Source of the DNA: Myxococcales bacterium UBA1238
Lineage (GTDB): Bacteria; Myxococcota_A; Bradymonadia; UBA7976; UBA1532
Direction of reading: 5' to 3'
Length of the DNA stretch: 13,351 nt
NCBI GenBank assembly: GCA_002309015.1
Contig: DBWM01000043.1
Coordinates: forward strand, 136,212-149,562
Part shown: piece after piece, positions 13,326 through 13,351 of the stretch
How the letters are laid out: every line of letters starts with the position of its first letter
How positions within the stretch are numbered: the first letter of the stretch is position 1
Position numbers and translations under genes: made by a program
The notes under the pieces: generated by a model
Seen by the model: only the letters and a program-made list of their open reading frames with translations
What the model was told of the DNA's origin: nothing
Database searches by the model: none

Positions 13326-13351
13326 AAGGTTCGGGTGGCAACCGAAGCAGG

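Overview
The window looks like a chromosomal segment of a Gram-negative bacterium of the former deltaproteobacterial kind (Myxococcota or Bradymonadota-like). This is an inference from moderately high GC, several small lipoproteins of no known family, a zinc-ribbon/transmembrane Ser/Thr kinase, a periplasmic murein endopeptidase and a single-chain glycyl-tRNA synthetase. No taxonomic marker is decisive. No phage, integrase, transposase, CRISPR array, tRNA or rRNA gene was seen.

Layout. 1-3122 (+): the C-terminal part of ClpA, then two closely spaced lipoprotein genes (a HEAT-like helical one and a short one with an acidic tail), probably one operon. 3132-3536 (-): queF, the preQ0 reductase of queuosine synthesis. 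Its 5' leader has the arrangement of a preQ1-I riboswitch, with the Shine-Dalgarno sequence inside the A-rich tail. 3643-5415 (-): a membrane Ser/Thr kinase, divergent from a third lipoprotein (5497-6387, +), which converges on an unrecognised protein (6389-6931, -). 7071-8474 (-): a DUF763 protein with a basic repetitive tail. 8475-8870: a gene-free stretch filled mainly by a 43-bp tandem repeat array inside a 237-bp imperfect palindrome. 8871-10421 (-): glyS. 10514-13301 (+): a two-gene envelope operon with an 8-bp overlap, encoding an Lnb/DUF4105-type membrane protein and a MepA-type (M74) endopeptidase with LysM. It ends in a clear intrinsic terminator.

How the genes relate. Much of the window concerns the cell envelope: three lipoproteins, a candidate lipoprotein N-acyltransferase (Lnb family), a murein endopeptidase and a membrane kinase. 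The rest is housekeeping: ClpA proteolysis, queuosine synthesis and Gly-tRNA charging.

The points most worth checking are the queF leader, the Lnb-like protein and the palindromic GATC-rich repeat element upstream of the DUF763 gene.
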